NCBI RefSeq assembly: GCF_000090795.2
Contig: NW_003546326.1
Location: forward strand, 209,051-273,050
Direction of reading: 5' to 3'
Source of the DNA: Amphimedon queenslandica
Lineage: Eukaryota; Porifera; Demospongiae; Haplosclerida; Niphatidae
Length of the DNA stretch: 64,000 nucleotides
The translations under genes and the position numbers were made by a program. Under the pieces are notes generated by a model. That model searched no databases. It saw only the letters and a list, made by a program, of their open reading frames with translations, and was not told where the DNA came from. Within the stretch, counting starts at the first letter, position 1, and every line of letters begins with the position of its first letter. This document shows positions 61,001 through 64,000 of the stretch, piece by piece.

Positions 61001-64000
61001 TGTATAGTACTTGTGTGCTTTTTAAAAAATCATTACCTTCCTCTTGGAGCTGAGAATATATCATCATCTTCATCATCATTACCTCCATCAAACAAACTAT
61101 CAGACTTCTTAGGCTTAAAGGGAGAGAAAGAGACAATAAATTTCAAACACATACATGCATTACAATATTGCTGATACCTTTTCTTTCACAGCTGGAGGTG
61201 TTTTAGGCTCGTCATCTTTCAAAGATCCAAACAAGTCATCAGTAGGACTAGCGGCAGCAGCTGCAGAGTTAGTCTTCCTTTTATTAATAGCATTCAATAA
61301 ATCACTACCACCGAACATAGGTACTGCCCCAGGCAGTCTCTTTTTAGGCTTAACCTCTTCCTCCTCCTCCTCCTCCTCTTTCGGTTTCTCTTGAGGAGGT
61401 GAACTCCCAAATAATCCTCCTCCTCCATCACTCTCGTCTGATAACAATGTCGTCTTCTTCTTTGTAGTGGTTGGAGTCGGTTTATTGCTCATTGTGGAGA
61501 GTTGAGAGAATATGTCACCCTCGTCTTCCTCTTCATCAAAGAGGCCCCCAGCAACGGGTTTCTTGGGCTCTGGGGGCTTTTTGGTTGTAGTGGGAGTGGC
61601 TTTGGCACTGCTGTTGTATTCTTCATCTTCACTGTCACCAACACTCTATGAATAATAACAATAATAATAACAATAATAATAATAATAACAATAATAATAA
61701 TATTACTAATTTAAAATTAACCTGTTTTGAAAACAAGTCACCTCCTGCAGGACCAAACATTGACACTCCCCCAACAGGTTTCTTCTTAGCTTTGCCGGTA
61801 TCAGTTACAGGCGGGGCAGAGGGCGGAGACTCACCAAACAGACCACCAGAAGGTTCTTCATCATCGTCAAGAGTACTGAAAAGGTCTCCTCCAGTGGGTG
61901 GAGGTTTCTTCTTGGCCGTTTCTTTTTCTTTCTTTGTGGTGCTTTCTGTCATCCAATCGTCTTCCTCTTCATTGTCATCTCCAAACAGGTTTGGCTCCTT
62001 TTTACCAGCTGGAGGCTTTGTCTCTTCGCTCTCACTCGCTCTCTTGTCTCTTTTCTTCTTTTTACCACTTCCATCACGTTTCTTCTACAAAAGAATCAAA
62101 TTAACAATAAAAGTAAAAGACTACACAAATATTTCCGATACACTCATACACAACATGTACAAATAATATCATTTTTCAGAGTACTTCATTTCATTTCTTA
62201 CCTTCTTTGATTTCTTAGTAATTTCTTCCTCCTCTTTCTCTTCCTCCAAATCTTCTCCTCCAAAGAGCCCTCCCCCTCCTCCTCCAAACAATGGTACTGC
62301 TCCTGATGGCAGCTTCTTCTTTCTCTTCCCACTCCCGGTCGATGAGACATTAGACTCCGCTCGGTCACGCCTCTCTTGCTCCTCCTCCTCCTCATCGTCG
62401 TCTCCTCCAAAGAGTCCCCCTCCTCCTTTACGAGTGCTACTGAATAGACCACTCCCAGTTCCCTCCTCCTCCTCCTCCTCTTCACTGTCCCTGTGACTGG
62501 TGAACAGATCGTCTGTGTGTATGTGTGTGGGCGAAATGTAAAGTCATGTGATTATCATGTGACTTAAGACATAATGTACATGCATGTATGTACATGTACA
62601 TGTACCTTGTTCACTCTTTTTCTTCTCTTTCTTGTTTTTCTTCTCTTTTTTAGGTTTCTTCTCTTTCTTCTTTTTCTTTTTCGGTTTTTCTGATGGGACG
62701 GGCTCATCTTCTTCCTCTTCATCATCATCAAGACCTCCCACTCTCTTACCGAAAAGCTTTGAAGCTAATTCAGCTTGGAAATCAGTCTTTACCTGTGGAA
62801 AACAGAGCCTGAAATAACAGTCGGACATTGGAAATTTTTAGAACAACATAATTTTAAAAAAAAAGCTAAATAGCACACTTCATGAGTTGACAATTAAGCA
62901 CTACAATACAGTACATGACATTTGGAGCAACTTTTAAAATTCATAAAAAATCCAAACTTGATCGGAATTAGCCCAAACTTGATATACAACATAAGTATAT
63001 GTATATGAATCAGAAAAAATTATAAAAATGCAGAATTCTCTTCTAGTCATTTTTGACAAAATTCGGCCAACAACCCTGTACTATAGTACAGGGACTTTGG
63101 CCCTATTTTTGAGCAACTTAAAAAAAATCATAAAAAATCCAAACTTGATCGGAATCAGCTCAAACTTGATATACAACATAAGTACAAGTATACGCATTAG
63201 AAAAAATTATAAAAATGCAGAACTCTCTTCTAGTCATTTTTGACAAAATTCGGCCAACGACCCTGTACTATAGTACAGGGACTTTGGCCCCATTTTTGAG
63301 CAACTTTAAAAATTCATAAAAAATCCAAACTTGATCGGAATCAGCTCAAACTTGATATACAGCATAAGTACGTGTATATACATCAGAAAAAATTATAAAA
63401 ATGCAGAATTCTCTCCTAGCCATTTTTGTCACAATACCCTATGTACAACTGCCTGAATGTAATGTAAGGCTAATTTGATTAGACATTATAGTACTGCACA
63501 TGCACATTAAGCATTAAATATACAATGTCTAATACAAATGTACATATTTTAAAAAATTATTTTTAAAAAAAGAGTTCTCCATTTTACCTCTTCTTCTTCT
63601 TCTTCTTCAGTTTCTTCTTCAGATTCTTCTTCACTCTCCTCCTCACTATCATCATCATCCTCTGACTCATCCTCGCTGTCCTCCTTCAACCGATTGGACT
63701 TTGACTTCTTCTTTGGTCGTGTCTCATCATCTTCACTGTTAAACAACCCGCCACCTTCTTCACTCTCAGACTCTGAACCAAACTATGAAAATATAAAAGT
63801 AGTAATTTTCTTATTACTATTAATAGTATACATGTATTTCTATTAATAGTATGTTTCAAAAACTAACAATGTTACTAAAAATAGTAACGTTCTCACCAGG
63901 TCTTCATCGGATTTCTTTGCTTTGGCCTCTCCCTCAACGTCAGTAAAGTCGCTATCAAATTCTGTTACTCTTCTTGTTTCATCTTCCTCTTCAGTGTCCG
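49976..64000 (-). CDS. WASHC2: WASH complex subunit 2 (FAM21), C-terminal part, runs off right edge
   Basis: FAM21's long tail links the actin-nucleating WASH complex to retromer (VPS35) on endosomes through repeated LF motifs. Exons in window: 63897-64000+, 63588-63782, 62606-62792, 62202-62512, 61722-62084, 61178-61645, 61037-61113, 60526-60673, 60220-60321, 59764-60175, 59273-59472, 57450-57563, 50991-51953, 50218-50455, 49976-50124. From 63782 down they sum to 3927 nt (a multiple of three), about 1340 residues in all. Seen: more than 30 acidic LF/IF/MF motifs (DDLFGES, GDLFSTL, SIFDDPLSAP at the end); four copies of a P-G-A-V-x-M-F-G-G motif; poly-Glu and poly-Lys runs; the conserved INPHALLPG ... 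FDQPAQAKTL segment joined in phase 0 to GRAKRGNRRPPTRFAG, which matches the basic RRPQTR segment of FAM21. The intron at that junction (51954-57449) contains the second peroxidase gene. The globular head lies outside the window. Confidence 0.92.
50505..50940 (+). repeat. 186-bp repeat family, two to three units (FAM21 intron)
   Basis: Near-perfect palindrome cactgtactatagtacaggg near 50776. The flanking units are recognisable but diverged. Orientation is antisense to FAM21. Confidence 0.8.
51975..52050 (+). repeat. (ATT)n microsatellite
   Basis: Long ATT run just outside the acceptor side of the FAM21 intron that holds the nested peroxidase. Confidence 0.9.
52234..55237 (-). CDS. Secreted heme peroxidase with acidic C-terminal extension, nested in a FAM21 intron
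   Basis: Two exons (55144-55237 and 52234-55049), 969 aa. Exon 1 is a signal peptide (KGLLLLAVIATAYLAVVVS) plus a few residues and ends in phase 1. Exon 2 carries the rest without interruption. A charged helical N-terminal region of about 120 residues precedes the animal heme peroxidase domain: distal His in WGQFLDHDLDLGP (about residue 259), REHNRIA (about 417), proximal His in YRYGHSLIRP (about 496), signature DLASLNIQRSRDHGLP. All catalytic residues are intact, so it looks functional. It has no Ig, LRR or VWC domain. After the peroxidase domain come a Cys-containing segment (MPVPCPTSTTPVPVYAYP ... CAASTVNAITFTCS) and a very acidic, probably helical tail. The C-terminal ~190 residues match nothing I recognise. 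It lies on the same strand as FAM21, entirely within the intron 51954-57449. Confidence 0.92.
55329..55337 (-). promoter_or_regulatory. TATA box of the nested peroxidase
   Basis: On the minus strand TATATAAAG lies about 92 bp upstream of the ATG at 55237. This supports an independent promoter inside the FAM21 intron. Confidence 0.65.
57998..58188. mobile_element. 191-bp TIR element with TA ends (MITE, pogo/Tc1-like termini)
   Basis: Begins TACAGTCAA and ends TTGACTGTA, so a perfect 9-bp inverted repeat including the TA that would be the target duplication. CAGTCAA ends with TA duplications are typical of pogo/mariner-type non-autonomous elements (family knowledge). The interior has direct repeats of the type aataaggacac / ataatcaggaca and no coding capacity. 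It sits in the FAM21 intron 57564-59272. Confidence 0.7.
59615..59715 (-). repeat. 186-bp repeat family, fragment (FAM21 intron)
   Basis: Only the gagtaactttaaaaattcgt ... tgatcagaatcaggtcaaac ... acatgtaaatg part is present, with no palindrome. Confidence 0.7.
62925..63435 (-). repeat. 186-bp repeat family, three tandem units (FAM21 intron)
   Basis: The best-preserved array: palindromes at 63074-63093 and 63261-63280 (period 187), with nearly identical bodies. Sense orientation relative to FAM21. Confidence 0.9.

Noticed and set aside
59745-62166. Plus-strand Ser/Pro/Phe-rich frames
   Set aside because: Antisense shadows of the FAM21 exons; their poly-Ser and poly-Asn runs mirror Glu/Asp/Leu-coded and ATT runs.
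1-64000. tRNA, rRNA or bacterial/viral insert
   Set aside because: No cloverleaf, rRNA core or intron-free bacterial-style gene cluster was recognised. A structural RNA scan was not possible by eye, so small ncRNAs cannot be excluded.
1-64000. Contamination by a symbiont
   Set aside because: Eukaryotic introns occur from edge to edge and the same intronic repeats recur throughout, so the window is one eukaryotic contig.

Overview
The window is eukaryotic and almost certainly metazoan. Coding regions are cut by many short GT-AG introns, mostly 45-150 bp, and the non-coding DNA is AT-rich. The gene set includes a ciliary dynein-2 heavy chain, a MAM/cadherin/Ig/FN3 receptor, peroxidasin-like peroxidases and a FAM21 tail. 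Very tight gene packing, tiny introns and early-metazoan domain mixtures suggest a sponge (Amphimedon-like demosponge). That is an inference from style, not a database result.

Layout. 72-9977 (+): 3' two thirds of a DYNC2H1 orthologue, with an assembly gap at 6051-6118. 10345-11454 (+): small Ig-like single-pass membrane protein. 11697-18726 (-): 24-exon adhesion-type receptor (MAM, cadherin-like repeats, Ig, FN3, MAM, MAM, Cys-rich, TM, NPxY tail). 19038-28748 (+): TTC3-like TPR/RING-H2 ubiquitin ligase. 28914-30715 (-): LIPT1 lipoyltransferase. 30856-32022 (-): mitoribosomal protein of the mL65/mL37 family. 32460-43456 (+): ANKHD1/MASK-like ankyrin-KH protein that also carries a C-terminal SAM domain. 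45672-49570 (+): Ig-Ig-heme peroxidase. 49976-64000 (-): C-terminal part of WASHC2/FAM21, running off the right edge. 52234-55237 (-): a second heme peroxidase lying wholly inside one FAM21 intron, on the same strand and with its own TATA box.

For six complete genes (all except the partial DYNC2H1 and FAM21 models and single-exon mL65) I placed splice sites by hand, and the exon lengths sum to a multiple of three. This gives about 326 aa (Ig protein), 1735 aa (receptor), 2041 aa (TTC3-like), 307 aa (LIPT1), 1965 aa (ANKHD1-like), 928 aa and 969 aa (peroxidases). Neighbours are mostly unrelated, as expected for an animal genome. Possible functional links are two mitochondrial genes next to each other (LIPT1 and mL65) and two peroxidases associated with the FAM21 3' end.

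The non-coding DNA has recurrent structure. A dispersed family of about 186-bp units, with a perfect 20-bp palindrome at the unit junction, sits in introns of at least six genes in both orientations and sometimes in tandem. There are two kinds of short TIR elements, a tandem duplication across a dynein splice donor, a duplicated 145-bp intergenic block, and many arrays of the self-complementary hexamer ACATGT.
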